A stretch of DNA of 31,572 nucleotides from Chlamydomonas sphaeroides (GCA_001662425.1 BDDC01000951.1:1-31572), one strand, 5' to 3'. Positions 11,137 to 30,428 are shown, numbered from the stretch's first letter. Notes: generated from the letters alone by a model not told the origin. Made by a program: numbers and translations.

Positions 11137-14096
11137 TCAGATAGCTGGCGGGGTGCCGAAGGGCGAGGAGTTGTCGGAGCAGCGAGAGAGCCCCGGCAGC
11201 GGCACCGCCATCGGCCCGCCGCCGGCACCGCCGCCACGGCTGCCGCTGCAGCGGCTACCGCCGTAGGCCTCGCCTCCGCTGCAGCTAGGGCCGCGCGATG
11301 GCCGCCAGTCGGCGTGCTGACCTAGGGGCTCGCCGTGCGGAGCGCCGTCGGCAGCGTCGCTGAGGGCGGCGGCGGCGGCGGCGCCATTGGCGACCCAGCG
11401 ATGCGACGGGCCGTGCGCCATGCCGCGGGCCTCAGCAATCGCCGCCGCCGCGGCGGCATCCAGCGCGGCGGCGCCGTTGCGCGAGGACCGGCAGCGGCTG
11501 GCTGGCGCAGGCGGCGTCAGGCACTTGGCGGCGGCCGCTGGCGGCGATATGTGCCCCGACTGGGACGGCCGCGGCGGCGGCAGGCTGACGCCCCGGCGGA
11601 GCGTGTCGCCTACAAAGGACGCGTTGCGGAGGTCCTCGGTGGGCGTGCGGGTCAGCGTGTGCGGCAGCGGCATGGCGGCCGCCGGCGACGCCGGCAGCGG
11701 CGGCGGCGGCAGCAGCGCTGCGCTCGCGGAGACGGGGCCGTCGTCATCGGCGGCGGCGGCCTCCGATGCGCCCTCCTCAACGAGCGCCGCGAAGGCGCTG
11801 CGGCGCACGCTGCCGTCGTCGCGACGGAGGCGGCGGATGCTGCCGCTGCCGCTGACGTTGCGGGTCGGGCTGGCGGCGGTAGCGGCGCCGCCAGCGTCGT
11901 CTCCGCCAAGGTCGTCGGCGACGTTACGGCTCAAGCTGGACGCTCGCGAACTCAGCCGACGCGTGGCGGCGCCATTAGCCATCAGGCTGCCCCGGCGGCT
12001 GCTTGGGTCCTGCGGCAACAGCTCCACCTCCATCCCAAAGTCACCGCCCACGTCCTCCCCCGCTGCCGCCGCTGCTGTCTCGCGAGGCGCCGGTGACGGA
12101 GGCGGCCGCGCAGTACGCGGCGGCGACGCCGCCACCGCCGCCTCGCCATTCGGCGGCTCCAAGGCTACAAGATGGATGTCGTACAGCATGGGGTCCAGCG
12201 GCGGCGGCGCCGCGAGCCCGGCGCCGCCGCCCAGGCCCACCGTCAGCCCATGGACGCTCGTGTCCAGTGCCGCCGCCGCGGCGGCGGCGGCGGCGTCGCT
12301 GCCGCGCCAGAAGCGGCCGCCATGGACCGTGTCGTCACACAAGTCGAGGTCCGCCACTTCCGCTGGGCTGGCTTGCGGCTTGGCCAGCGCCCCGGCCTGG
12401 GCCTGGTCCGAGGCCGGCTCGGGCTCCTGGTAGGTGCCGGAGGCGCTGCCGGGCCCCAGGCGGCTGAAGCCTGGGCCGGAGCGGCGGCTGGGGCTGGGGC
12501 TGGCGGCGACGCCCGAGGTGAGGCCCACCCAGCCACGCAGCTTTGTCCACCACGTCTCGCCCACCTGCCGCCGGGGGATGAGGGGTTGGCGCGTGAGCCG
12601 TGAGGTGCTGGCGCTGCTTGGCAGGGAGTGCGATGGGACGGCGGCGGCACTATACAGCACACGGGCCTTTTAGACCCAGGCGCTGCCGACAGCTAGGCCG
12701 GCCCCAGCTCCGGTTGCGCTCTGCAGTCGGACCGCATCTAAGCACCGCGGCCACCCACGCATCAGACGTTTGCGCGGCTCACGCACCGTTCGCACGCCAA
12801 GCGGCGGCCGGCGCCGTGTGAAGACGACGACCGAGGGAAGCCGCGGCTCGCGGTCCGAGTCATCCTCCGCATCTGGGTCGGCGTCGCGGTCGCTGTACCC
12901 CTGCTGGCCCTCGCCGCCGTCGTCATCGTCTTCCTCTGGTGGAGCCTGCGCGGAGGAGGCAGCGAGGAGGCGGCGGCGGCGTCAGGAGGCGACGATGGGG
13001 GCGACGCTTGGCGCTGGCGGTGGCAGTCCCGGACGCAAGCCGCGCCGCGTGGCCGCCTGAACACGATCATTCGGGACCGAGCACTAAGCAAGTTGGCCAA
13101 GAGGGTGCGCTCGGCAGCCCCAGGTTGCGCTGCACCTTCCACCGGTAACCTCTCTAGTTTTCCATAACCACTACAACGGCCGTCCGTGCGGTACAACATA
13201 CTGTACGGCGTTGTTCCTAACAGCAGTACACGTGTACGACAGCTCACCAGCCTGAGGTGGCGCAGCACCTTGCGGCTCCAGGTGCCGCGGTGGCCTCGCC
13301 GCAGCTTCTTAGCCGGCCCGTTGCCCGAGGTGAAGGTGGTCACGAGGCTCGAAGCCGTGACGTTGGTGGCGCCCGTGAACGTACGGCCGCCTGTGTACGT
13401 GCGAGACTTGGCGCCGCCGACGCCTCCGTCGATGCCATCGGCGCAAGGGTTCTCCTCCCACGTGTAGCGGGAGGCGGCGGACGCGTGGCTGAGGGCGCGG
13501 AAGCCGCCGCAGCCAGAGGCGGCGACGGCGTCGGCGGCGCCGCCGCTGCGCCAGGTAGAGCCGCCGTGTGCGGACAGGTCGTCATAGCCCGCCGTCGTCG
13601 GCCGGGAGGGGTACGCGACGGAGCCACCGTGGGCAGAGATGTCGCCGCCGCCGCCGCCGTACGTGACACTGCCGCCGTACGCGCCGCCGGCTTCGGCCAG
13701 GCTGTGCTGGAAGCGCTGCCAGACGGGCGACGAGGGCGTGTGAGAGGGGAGGCGGTCCAGGTGCTCGCCGGAGGGTGTGCTGAAGGCGACACCCTTGCGG
13801 ACTGAGGGGTCGTCGGGATTGCGAAGCGCTGGCTTGGCGGCGGCGAGGCCGGGCTGGTAAGCGCGGGCGCCGGTACGTGTGGCGCCGGCCGGCGGCGCCG
13901 CTGGGCGCGGGCTGAGGGCTGGGTCAGGGACGGTTGCGGAGGCATCCGCATCTGGAGAGTCATGCAGCTGCGATTGAGGGAGGGCCTCGGCCGGCGGCTG
14001 CGGGCGGGCGCGGTGCGAAAGGGCACTCCGACTGTGAAACATAACCCTTGGAGCCCGGATTTGACGCGCTGCGCCATCAGAACTACAAATATACAT
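11137..14096 (-). CDS. Ser/Ala-rich protein with RRxS sites, family unknown
   Basis: Not recognised as any known family. Three exons read on the minus strand: 14096-13248, 12945-12787, 12564-11137 (stop at 11137-11139). All junctions are phase 0, with donors GTGAGC and GTGCGTGAG and introns of 302 and 222 bp; about 811 residues from ATG 14096, or 793 from ATG 14042. The true start and any upstream exon are uncertain. Exon 1 is Gly/Ser-rich with repeated SAHGGS motifs and ends in a basic stretch (KKLRRGHRGTWSRKVLRHLR). Exon 2 is strongly acidic, then basic (PEEDDDD, later TRRRPP). Exon 3 begins VGETWWTKLRGWVG, then holds an Ala run and clustered basic-Ser sites SRRGS, TRRLSS and SVRRS at residues about 525-595. 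No membrane segment or catalytic motif was seen. A phosphorylated regulatory or scaffold protein is an inference. Confidence 0.65.
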
Positions 14097-15200
14097 GATA
14101 CCGAACAGTATTGAACGTGCGCGAAAGCGGCGCCTGGTTATTGGGAAAGTTCCATCTGTCCTAGGGCCAAGCCCCAGTTGCGAACCTCGTGCGCATTAGG
14201 TTGTTAGCAGGGGGCACGCGTCGGCGGCAGCCCGCGAGTAGCCGACTAACAGGCGTCGCCGATTATCAACGCGTCGCGTCATAACGTGTTCGCGACAGGG
14301 CTCAGCGCAGAATCTACCCTGCCGGCCGTGCGCAACGAGAACGCTACATGCCTACCTGCCAGCATGTGCACCGCAAGAAAGGCATCTCTTGGTGAACCTA
14401 ACGTCTGCAGGAACCTTCCGCCACCGGCCCGCTGCGCCACAAGCGCGTGACCGAGGAAGGCAGTTCGATTGCAGCAGCCTATGATGCTACCTTTGATTTG
14501 GCAAGCAGGCACGCTGGCGCAAAGTACTCGGGTATCGCAAGACCAGCGCAAGACCGACGCGTGCGATGCAGCTAGCTCTGGCACCCAGCCAGTGTTCACC
14601 AACTAGATTGTATTACAGCAAGTCGAGCGGTTTGGGTGTCAAGGGCTTCGCGAGGTAAGAAGTCGGCGGGGTAGGGCTGAAGCTCACTATTCACCAGGAC
14701 GGTTGCTTGCGTAAAGCAGTGTTGAGTCACGTCACAGTAAAGCTTGGAGTAGGAGGGCCCCAAGTTTCGCCTTTAGTTTCGCCTGCCGTACAACGTACTG
14801 CACACCGGCAGCCACAACCGGGGGCATGTTGCACTGCGCTGTCTCGCACTACAAAACATATGGAAGCACATGGCCACCGCGCTCCGAGCGCAGCCGGCCT
14901 GAGCGGGCGCATATATAGCTAGCCAGGCCCCGAAAGTGCCAACCATGGGACCGCAGCCGCGTTGGGGCTCGTCGCTGCCAGGGGATTGCCGCTGGTGTTC
15001 GTGCGCTTTGGGGCCAAGGGAGCTGTGCTTCCGCAGCGGCCCCTTGCTAATCTGTAACTCCTCTTCCTAAGCCTGCTTACCAGAGCTGGGACAGCCCTGC
15101 CGACCCGCCGATTGCATTGGTGCGCACGGCGCTACGGCACCATCTTGCACCACAAAGCTGAACCAGAGCACCACCAGTCAAGCCCACGGCATGCGCTGCG
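14097..15200. other. Intergenic region upstream of the Ser/Ala-rich gene
   Basis: No gene is supported. This should include the promoter of the minus-strand gene ending at 11137. A TATATA sequence at 14912-14917 precedes a 41-codon open frame at 14945-15070 (starts MGPQPRWGSS). That spacing would suit a small plus-strand transcript, but nothing else supports it. Confidence 0.35.
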
Positions 15201-15296
15201 GCGGCCATGAAGCCCAGCGGCCAGGAAGACCAGCGGCCAGGAAGACCAGCGGCCATGAAAACCCCTTGCTTGAAGCCCAGCGGCCAGGAAGCCCAG
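15201..15296 (+). repeat. 16-bp tandem repeat array
   Basis: Four to five imperfect copies of AGCGGCCAGGAAGACC, some with CATGAAGCCC or CATGAAAACC endings, with a short spacer before the last copy. Its translation on the minus strand gives a pseudo-periodic peptide, but no gene model uses it. Confidence 0.85.
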
Positions 15297-16019
15297 GTCC
15301 TGCCCGAGCGTGAGCTAAGCCAGCGGCCACCTGTGCGCTGCACCGTGCTGCGCCAGTAGCTCCACTGTGCTCCGTGCCACTTGCTGACCTCCTCAACGTC
15401 TGTTTGCTATGCACAGCTTGACCACGTTTTGTAGAATAAGAATGATTGCTTGACCTCTTGGACGCATGCACGGCGTCCACTCGCACACGGCCAAGCATCG
15501 AATCTTGCTGGTGAGGGTGTCCAGTCATGGGGCTGTTGATCACTGCCGCCTCTTTTGAGGGACGTCGCAACACCCCCTAGCAATTAGGGCCTCAGAATGC
15601 TATCATATCTGGCCCAGGATATGAACCGTCGCGTTGCTGAGTTGGCCAACACGGATCAGCCATGGTTGACACAAGCAGGCACCTGGGGGCCAACACATCT
15701 TCCACAGCCATGGCTGCCATGGCCGCTTGTGACGGGAGGATTTGACCGGCAGGTTGCACCATGTGCGTGCTAGCCGTCCTTATGTAACCGGTCAGTTACG
15801 GCTGTCCCCATGTGACACGGCGCAGGCATGGCAGCGGGTGGGGTCCCTGCCTGACACATGTGGAGCCCGCCGGGCTCATGCAACTTGCAGCTTCTCACCA
15901 TGTATGTGAAGCAATGACAGCACTGCAGTGCTGTAAAGAGTTGGAATTAGTTGCGTGCGTGTGTTGCATGCATGCTAGCCACCATAAGGCTAGCTTGCCC
16001 GCGAATGAAGGGCCTCCTG
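15297..16019. other. Intergenic, nothing recognised
   Basis: No coding frame, RNA gene or clear repeat could be supported in this stretch. Confidence 0.4.
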
Positions 16020-16560
16020 CCTGCACCCACCCTACTGCCGCTACCACCCTCTATGCCGCCAGCTTCCCCACCACCACCCATCCCACCGCCGCTCACCTCA
16101 CTGTGACCCAGCCCATCTATCACCACTCATGCCACAGCAGCCGCCCGCCACACCGCCACCCATCCCACCACCGCCTCCAATCCCAGTGCCTCCCAACCTA
16201 CCCCCGTTGCCCATCCCGGTGCGACCGCCCATCCCACGCACAGCCACCCAGCCCGCATTGCAGCCGCCCATCTCACCACTGCCACTCAACCTTCCACAAC
16301 TGCCCATCCTTTCGTCACCGCCCACCCCACTACAGCCACCGTCCATCTCACAGCCGTAACCCATTGATCCCAGTGCGGCAACCTCCCACCCAGCCGCTGC
16401 CCACACACCCAGCCACTGTCAACCCATTCCACCCCAACCCCCTCCAGCCCCAACCAGCCCCACCCACACTGTCAACACAGCCCACCTGGCTGGCGCCCTG
16501 ACCCACACCTCCCACCTGGCCGCCGCCTGCTTGCTTTGCCACCACCCGCTCAGCCACCGC
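16020..16560 (+). repeat. CCCA-rich minisatellite
   Basis: A long, pyrimidine-rich, degenerate repeat built of CACCCATCCCACC and CAGCCACC-type units. It is open in several frames on both strands (Pro/Thr/His-rich on plus, Gly/Trp-rich on minus), as expected of such a repeat. It directly abuts the ATCAT array. Confidence 0.8.
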
Positions 16561-16610
16561 CACTGCTGCCGCCAACACCACCCCACCTTCCGCCCCTGCT
16601 GCATACCATG

Positions 16611-16746
16611 ATCATATCATATCATATCATATCATATCACATCATATCATATCATATCATATCATATCATATCATATCATATCATATCATATCATATCAT
16701 ATCATATCATATCATGTCATATCATATCATATCATGTCATATCATG
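16611..16746 (+). repeat. (ATCAT)n pentanucleotide microsatellite
   Basis: About 27 copies of ATCAT with a few substitutions (ATCAC and ATGTC variants), the latter concentrated near the 3' end. Strand asymmetry is strong and GC content is low compared with its surroundings. Confidence 0.97.
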
Positions 16747-17687
16747 TCTCCATCCCCGACATGGCTCAGCAATACCAGCGTGAGAACACCAGACTGCACC
16801 CCTGGGGCCATGATGGCACATGACGTCACCAGTTGGGAGCCGAGCTACCATGCTGGTAGCATGAAGATGCACAAGAAGCCACGCAAGATGTGCTTCCTTG
16901 CCACATCCCACCAATGTCCTGGTACCAAAGTCAGCGAGTGATGTTGTCACTGCCACGTTGCCTGCTCTGTCTGCACAGTTCATCCACCGCTACTGGTGAA
17001 CCACCTTCACAACGGACCCCTGGTGTGACCCCTTGTACTGCCTTACCTCTGCCAATGTCCGGTGGCCCGTGAACCATTGAGAAGCAGCAAAAATATTGGC
17101 TGCCAATGTCATGGCCCCTTGCACCTACAATCTTGAGTGGTGGTATGCCAACATCCCCCTGAAACTGCTGTGCAACACCTCACACCAGCTGATCATGACT
17201 TTCTTCCATGGGTCCGCTGGTCTTGAGGCCGCCCCTGCATGTGCCTTGCCCATGGCTTGGGCTTCCCACACCGAGCGGCTGGTTTCAGACCCCCCTGTGT
17301 GTCTGTCCTGTATGCCCCAATACCACAGTGGAACATGAAGAGTGCTTGATGCGGTCGGTAGTGCTTCCTTAACACATGCAGGTAACAATAACTGTAATCA
17401 TGTAAATGATGATAATAATGCTTGTCCACGACTTTGTTGGAGTGCACGTCAGTTGCATACAGCTGTTGATAAGCAGCTCTCAAAACAGAAATGGGAACAT
17501 TGCTTGAAATAGGCACAGACCTCATAGGCCAATGTTTAGCACCATGAATCATGGGAGGGGGACGAATGGGGCTGGGGTGGGGGCCACTGGGAGTGGTTTG
17601 GTTATAAAACGTGTTGGACACCTTGTGCCACTGACAAAGGATAGAATTATAAATAGAAATAGAGGTACAGCTGGGGGCTTGACCCAC
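16747..17687 (-). other. Low-GC stretch with weak minus-strand coding signal
   Basis: A 164-codon minus-strand frame (17687-17193) and an overlapping one (17388-17125, ending HSSFRGMLAYHHSRL) have a less GC-biased codon choice than the two genes at the start of the window. I see no domain, no intron signals joining the two frames and no terminal repeats. A decayed transposon-encoded protein is possible. It lies beside the dispersed element copy at 17646-17709, whose tail it overlaps. Confidence 0.25.
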
Positions 17688-17709
17688 TATGATCTAAGGA
17701 GGTAGGGTG
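17646..17709 (-). mobile_element. Dispersed short element, 5'-truncated copy
   Basis: Read on the minus strand, CCCTACCTCCTTAGATCA is followed by a GGGTCAAGCCC box, CTGTACCTCTATTTCTATTT and an AT-rich end. It matches the 3' half of the copies at 21968-22072 and 24000-24091 but lacks their hairpin half. Loss of the 5' part with a shared tail is typical of copies made by target-primed reverse transcription, so a non-autonomous retroelement is likely. The autonomous partner is unknown. Confidence 0.65.
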
Positions 17710-18463
17710 ACTATTGTCACTGACACAATTGTTGACACAAGCGAGCGTTCATGACATGAGGTGTCTGAAAACCAATCCTGGAGGATGACGACCAATCTTG
17801 AGGGGAGCAATTTCAATCCTGCCTAGGACATACCAATTCCTTGGGGATCAATTCCAATCCCAGTGCGTGAAGCTGAACCTGTCATAACTATCCTACCCTT
17901 GTCAATCCCGCCCAATCCCACAACACGGCCAGGCGGGTAGGGGTGAGTGTTGGCAGGGGCAATCCTTGGGGGACGCCCACCCTCCTGGCCATCAACCGCC
18001 CCTTGCAGGCACTTCTGCTTGATCGTCAGCATCAGCAGCAGCAGCAGGACTACCCTTGATTGCTGTGGCTAACTTGTTTAATTTAAAATGGCAAAATTAC
18101 AAGCATTCAGGGGGGGTCCACTGTGTGTCCTGGGAGCTGTGATCATGTAGACAACGGATGGCTGCGATGCTCCCCTGGGAGAAGCTAGATCGATAGGGCA
18201 CTGGGGCATCAACTCAGTGTTTACAAGCATGCTCCTGTGCTGGTATGTTGGGGCGGTGGCACGTCAGCCACCGGCAACCGCACAAGCGGGCATGCAGCAT
18301 GGCACCGGCGACCCCCACAGCATGCGTCAACTGAGTACATGCACCAACCAATAGATCAGATGCACGGAATAGGCCGATTGAAGGGGCGGATAAATGCTGA
18401 AGGAGACACCACAAGACGGAATGTAGAGAAAAGCCCCGATCAAGATATATCAAGAGCAATACA
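17710..18463. other. Intergenic, CCAATC-like short motifs
   Basis: Between about 17770 and 17920 the motif CAAT(C/T)C recurs irregularly (for example in ACCAATCCTGG, TTTCAATCCTG and ATTCCAATCCC). No gene is seen. Confidence 0.35.
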
Positions 18464-18994
18464 CCATGTCCTGTTGACAGAACATTGCTGAGGGGAGGCT
18501 TGCCGTTGACGACTCTAGAAAGTACGTAAAAGTCACACATGGATAGGCGCGCACAAACGAAGACGTGTATGTGTGCATGCACAACCCCAGCCAAGCCAGG
18601 AACCCCTAGAGCAACAGGCCATGCGTGTCCCGTTGGCAGAATAATGTTCAGGCAGGGGAGGCATGCCGTGGTGGACGACTCCGTCCAGAAAGTAAATAAA
18701 GGCCACGCAATGCATGCATGCGCGACAGACACACACCAACGAACAAAGACGTGTGTGCGTGCATCCGAGGGAAGCGGAATGCAGGCTGTGGATGGCAAGG
18801 ATTCCGGGCGCCATCAGTTCCAAGCACTGAGCGAGCGGCGGCAGGCAGACAACAGCCGCGTTTTCCCGTCCGTTGTAATATCAACGACGTGGTTGACACT
18901 ACGAGTACACACTCGCTTGGGCCAGCCGCAGCATCAGTGCCAAAGTTTAACGAACGCCCAGATAGAACGAACGACGCGTGTGCGTGCATGCCTG
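18464..18994 (+). repeat. Long imperfect direct repeats
   Basis: Two diverged units lie head to tail (about 18464-18581 and 18619-18766), with a third partial unit at about 18948-18994. Shared blocks include TTG(A/G)CAGAA, a GGGGAGGC(T/A)TGCCG core, GACGACTC, AGAAAGTA and a terminal AACGAA.GACGTGTGTG-like block followed by GCATGC. The long open frame on the opposite strand simply reflects this duplication. Confidence 0.7.
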
Positions 18995-20202
18995 GTCGGA
19001 AAGGCCGGCACATGCTGTCCGTCAGTGCGTGTGGTGTAACGTGTCGATGTATGCCAGCTGCTGACGGGGCCTGCTATAACCGACATCTAGCTGCTCATGC
19101 ATGTCTTGCAAAGCTCCATGCTACTTCCAGCGTCGTTAAGCACACGAGCACACGAGCAGTGCGCTAGTTCTCAAACACAGCGGCGCCGTCTCTCATGGCC
19201 TGCTGGAGCACGGAGGGTGTCGCTCCACCGCGGAGAAACTGCCGCAGGGAGTCCTGTGGGCGGCACGTGGCGAGCGAGGCAGCAGGAGGCAGTCGCAGGG
19301 AAGGAGCTCACGTCGTCTGGCAACTTTTGACAGCACGCATCGCTTAATTAAGAATTTGCGCGTGTGTCAACTGGGTGATTCATGTGGGCGCGAACGAATA
19401 CGGCGGGACAGCAGGACCGTAACACGCTGCTTGCAGCTTGCTCGACCCCTGGCCCCACTCGCCCCACTCGCCCCACTGGGCCCAGCCACTGTGCTTGCCT
19501 GCATCCTTGCACCAGAAGCGCCGTCCCTGTTGAACGATGTGTGCTCCTTGCTGGCGACCTCAGTAGGTTCGACCTCAGCGGCTGAGCGGCGCAGGCTGTT
19601 GAATCCGTTAGCTGTGGGCACATACACAAGCAAGTCCATGAGGTTTGTGTAGCTGAGTGCGATGCTCGGCATCAGCGGTATGGCGAGGCAAGGGCCTGGG
19701 CCACGGGCGGATTGCTACTGTAAAACTGAGTATGAATACGTTTATATATGAAAGCCGACAGTAGTTGTGGTATTTACTGGAACATGGTAAGAACCCTGGC
19801 GAGCCCCCATATGGGTGCGAGCACGCACAGAGCGCTAGGTCACCCGCTTGCACGAAAACAACTTTCAGCACGAAGCTGTGCTGCTCATCATAAAGAGAGG
19901 CACGATAGGGACACGCCGGGCTGCTCAGGTAGTGCCGCTAGCCTCAGCACAGCCAGCGTGGACACAAATCCCTGCTTGCCTGCGTGCTACGCACAACCAA
20001 CATGTCACCACCCCCTCAAAGTGCCGCGTGTTGCTCTGATAACCGTCTTAGAAATGAGCGCGCACCTGTGTAAGTCTTTTATTAATGAACACACATGCCT
20101 TGCCTGCCCACTGAAACAGAGTTTTTTAAGTTGGATCAGTACAACTACCATTTTGGGCAACCCCTGAGTACCGCACTGCACCTGATGGTTTGATTGCGCA
20201 TG
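18995..20202. other. Intergenic, nothing firm
   Basis: No gene is supported. A short CCCCACTCG tandem lies at about 19450-19478. The AT content near 19660-19760 is higher than average. Confidence 0.35.
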
Positions 20203-20296
20203 GATAAATAAGCCTGGGGTGCTGTGCAAACGCTCGAATAAATAAATCGAGGGCTGCGCAAATGCTCAAATATAATTCTGGGGGCGCTGTGAACTC
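20203..20296 (-). repeat. About 33-bp tandem repeat, three copies
   Basis: On the minus strand three diverged units share a (G)C(A/G)CAGC..CCC block, then TTATTTAT or TTATATTT, then a GAGC(A/G)TTT-like end. Translation of the array gives pseudo-repeated peptides without a gene. Confidence 0.65.
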
Positions 20297-20499
20297 CCTG
20301 GGGCGGGGTCTGCGCAAGAGAGACCGGAGCCAGGGTTTGTGCTGATCCCGGTTTGAAAGCCGCGGTATGCAGTGCCATGGTGAAAGCTCGTTGGGCGGCT
20401 CGTGGCTTTGCGCTACGGTTGAGAGCCGCTAGGTGAGGTTAGGATAAGGGTTGAACGTGTTAGGGTTGAGCGCGTGTTCCCCTAGCTACTCGGGGGCGC

Positions 20500-21500
20500 T
20501 CGAGCACGCACCGGCAGCAATCAGCCGCGCGGCGCTGGCGGGACAAGCTGTAGTTCAGCCAGCTGGGCGGCAGGGGCTTGCGGGAGAGCAGCAGCGAGCC
20601 AAGAGCGGGGAGGCAGGGGGCAGCAACCTACGTACCGATAGCGCCTAGCTGCAGGAAAGCAATGGGGCAAGTGGCGCAGACCTCGCTAGGTAGAGCCAGG
20701 ACATGGGGAGGGAGGGTCCTAGTGGGTAGATAGAGCACAGGACGGATGCAGGACGGCGGGAGGGGAGGCAAGGGGAGAGCTGAGTGCGTGGCCTGCTGGC
20801 GACTGTTGGGGTTCGCTGGTGGTCGTATGTCGCTGCTGCGAGAGCGACGAGGTTTGGTGTGGCAGCGCACCTAGGACTGGCGGGCAGGCGCAGACCTGGT
20901 TAGCTAGGCGTCCATTTCGCAAGCAGCCATGGCCTAGGAAGGGTCCTGGTTCGTTCGACACGCTATCTGCCTATTCTGGATTGACGGACCCCAGCTCACT
21001 GCTGTAAGTATGCTCTTACAACTCACCCACATCGGAGCTTGTAAGCGTGTGAAAGGTATATATGCGAGAAACCACCATTTTGTGCCCATGTCGCTGACGT
21101 GTGTGCCATGGAACATGTCAGGAACCCGGCGCCGAGGCTCACTTCATCAGAGAGCGAGCTCCAGTATAATGTATCCACAAAGGAATCACATGAGTACTTC
21201 AACTCTGTGCTAACTCATTACATATGTCAGTAGTTGACCCACCGAGGGTCCCGTGGTAGAACTGCCGGACCGAATGATGCACGGCGGAGCGTGTTGGCAG
21301 AAGGGGCACGTAGGCGGGCGCATGGGGCGGGAGGGAGCAGCGGCGGGGAGGGGGCAGGGGTATGCGCGAATGCGGGGTCGGCATCAGCGATGGGCACATA
21401 ATCGACCACCAGCCCAGCGAAGCGCCAGGCCGGTAGCCTTCTCAAGCTACCAGCAAGCGGCGAGCAAACAAGCAAGGCAGCGGCCGCGCAGCCCTGTAGA
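20500..21500 (-). other. Possible extra minus-strand exons
   Basis: Three short coding-like stretches have plausible splice sites. The first is about 21499-21250 (acceptor CTACAG; contains RFAGLVVDYVPIADADPAFA; donor GTGGGT). The second is about 20682-20635 (CATCPIAFLQLGAI; donor GTACGT). The third is about 20561-20511 (WLNYSLSRQRRAADCC; donor GTGCGTG). The first two could extend the lectin gene, if its 21923 exon is spliced at 21855 instead of ending at 21791. They could equally belong to another gene. Confidence 0.25.
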
Positions 21501-21764
21501 CAGCGCGCGGGGTAAACAAAGGGACGAGCCCCGTGGATGGCCCCCTGCCCCCCCTTGCCTGCCGTGCTGTCCCGCACGCACTTGACACATTTGTTGCAGA
21601 GTCATTCCCTAATTACGCAGCTCTCCCAAGCCCATGGCCACGGACGCCAAATCCTATGAAGCAATTACTTCTATTTGCAAGACCAAACACGAACGGACAG
21701 TAAGCAAGTATCCCCATGTATGCATGGCGCATAGCCGGTTGGCCACTGTGCGTGGTGCTGGTTG

Positions 21765-21769
21765 TTACA
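21765..21769 (-). terminator. Candidate TGTAA signal of the lectin gene
   Basis: TTACA on the plus strand, 22 bases past the proposed stop at 21791. That would give an unusually short 3' UTR for this type of genome, so the assignment is tentative. Confidence 0.3.
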
Positions 21770-21790
21770 TGCAAAGTATGAAGTAAGCAT

Positions 21791-29331
<7,541 letters not shown>

Positions 29332-30420
29332 CTGCGCGGCGTTGAAGTGGAGTGACACGGGCTGATTGATGTACGCATGCGGCGGCGAGCGAGCTTGGTG
29401 GGAACAAGGTTAAACACGGCATGTCTATTACAGAGCGCATGCTCGCAGCAGGTGTCGCGGGGCGGCGTGTGTGGTTTTGCCAAGCAACAACTCTCGCTGT
29501 ATGTTCTCACGCTAATAATCTCACGCTGGTATTAGCATATCACCCAGAACTCACACTGTGCCAATGCAGGGGCCGTCCACGCTAAAAGTAAGACAACAGC
29601 CGCACATATTGCGACAACTCTCGCTTGCGGGCAAAGCGATCCCATGACTGTTCTGCTTGGATACCTTGTAAATGAGTGGTAGCCGTAGGGCTGGAAATAC
29701 TAAGAAACGCTCGTGCGTGACGCTGTGCCAACCTGTCTGTCCGCACAATGACCAAAGAGTGATACGCGCCCAGCATGCAGCGTCCGACACGCAGTAGATA
29801 ACAACGCTGCTGCCGCTGCTGAGAGTACAGAGCACGAGCAGCTGGCGCACACATGACCTCTGCATAGAGTGAAGTAACGCGCGTCACTCCGCACGGTTAT
29901 GAGCTTTCATTCTTGTCGTGAAGCTGCGCCAAAAAGTATGCGGTAGATATCTCGGCGTCAGTTATGCCTGCTGCCAAGGAGGATGGGCGCACTGCGGTGC
30001 GGCTGTGTTTTGCAGCCCAGTTACACCGTAACCGGCGTACGTGCCCGCAGCATTCCTCGCGTTCCTCTGTGCGGCTCGGGAACTCATTGTTAGCGACATG
30101 ATTTTCACACGACGCACGGCAGTCGAGGAAGCAGCAGTTCCAGGAGGCCGGGAATTGGTCGTGTTGCGTTGCGTTGACGTTCTCGCGGTCGGTCTCCGCC
30201 GGGCGTTCTCGCGGTCGTGGCAAGAGGCTCCGTGGGGAGACCAAACACATGATCGCGTGCACGCAGTTAGCGCAACTACAAACTTCTGCCTGCTACTCGG
30301 ACAACGACTCTCTCTCTGGCCGACTCCCTCGGCCCCACTCTTCCTTCCTCCCTCACCCCACGGACCTGCCCGGACGCGGACGGACCGGCAACGCGGCTGC
30401 ATTGCGTACGCCGAGACGCG
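29332..30420. other. Region upstream of the lectin gene's visible exons
   Basis: This should contain the missing first exon(s) and promoter of the minus-strand lectin gene. I could not find a convincing signal peptide spliced in phase. A read-through from ATG 29422 (MPCLTLFPPSSLAAAC) into the PAN exon is possible but weak. On the plus strand a 45-codon frame at 29964-30101 (MPAAKEDGRTAVRLCFAAQL) has good codon character but no supporting context. Confidence 0.3.
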
Positions 30421-30428
30421 CGAGTTCC

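Noticed and set aside
9739..11325. Plus-strand open frame of 528 codons
   Set aside because: It overlaps the last exon of the minus-strand gene antisense and has no domain. Its composition is what stop-poor GC-rich DNA yields by chance.
15812..16501. Plus-strand Pro/Thr/His-rich frame resembling a wall protein
   Set aside because: It is a minisatellite open in several frames on both strands. There are no splice sites or signal sequence, and the unit is not a multiple of a defined peptide motif.
18214..18798. Minus-strand open frame of 194 codons
   Set aside because: It lies across the direct repeats and shows only duplicated pseudo-peptides, with no codon bias or domain.
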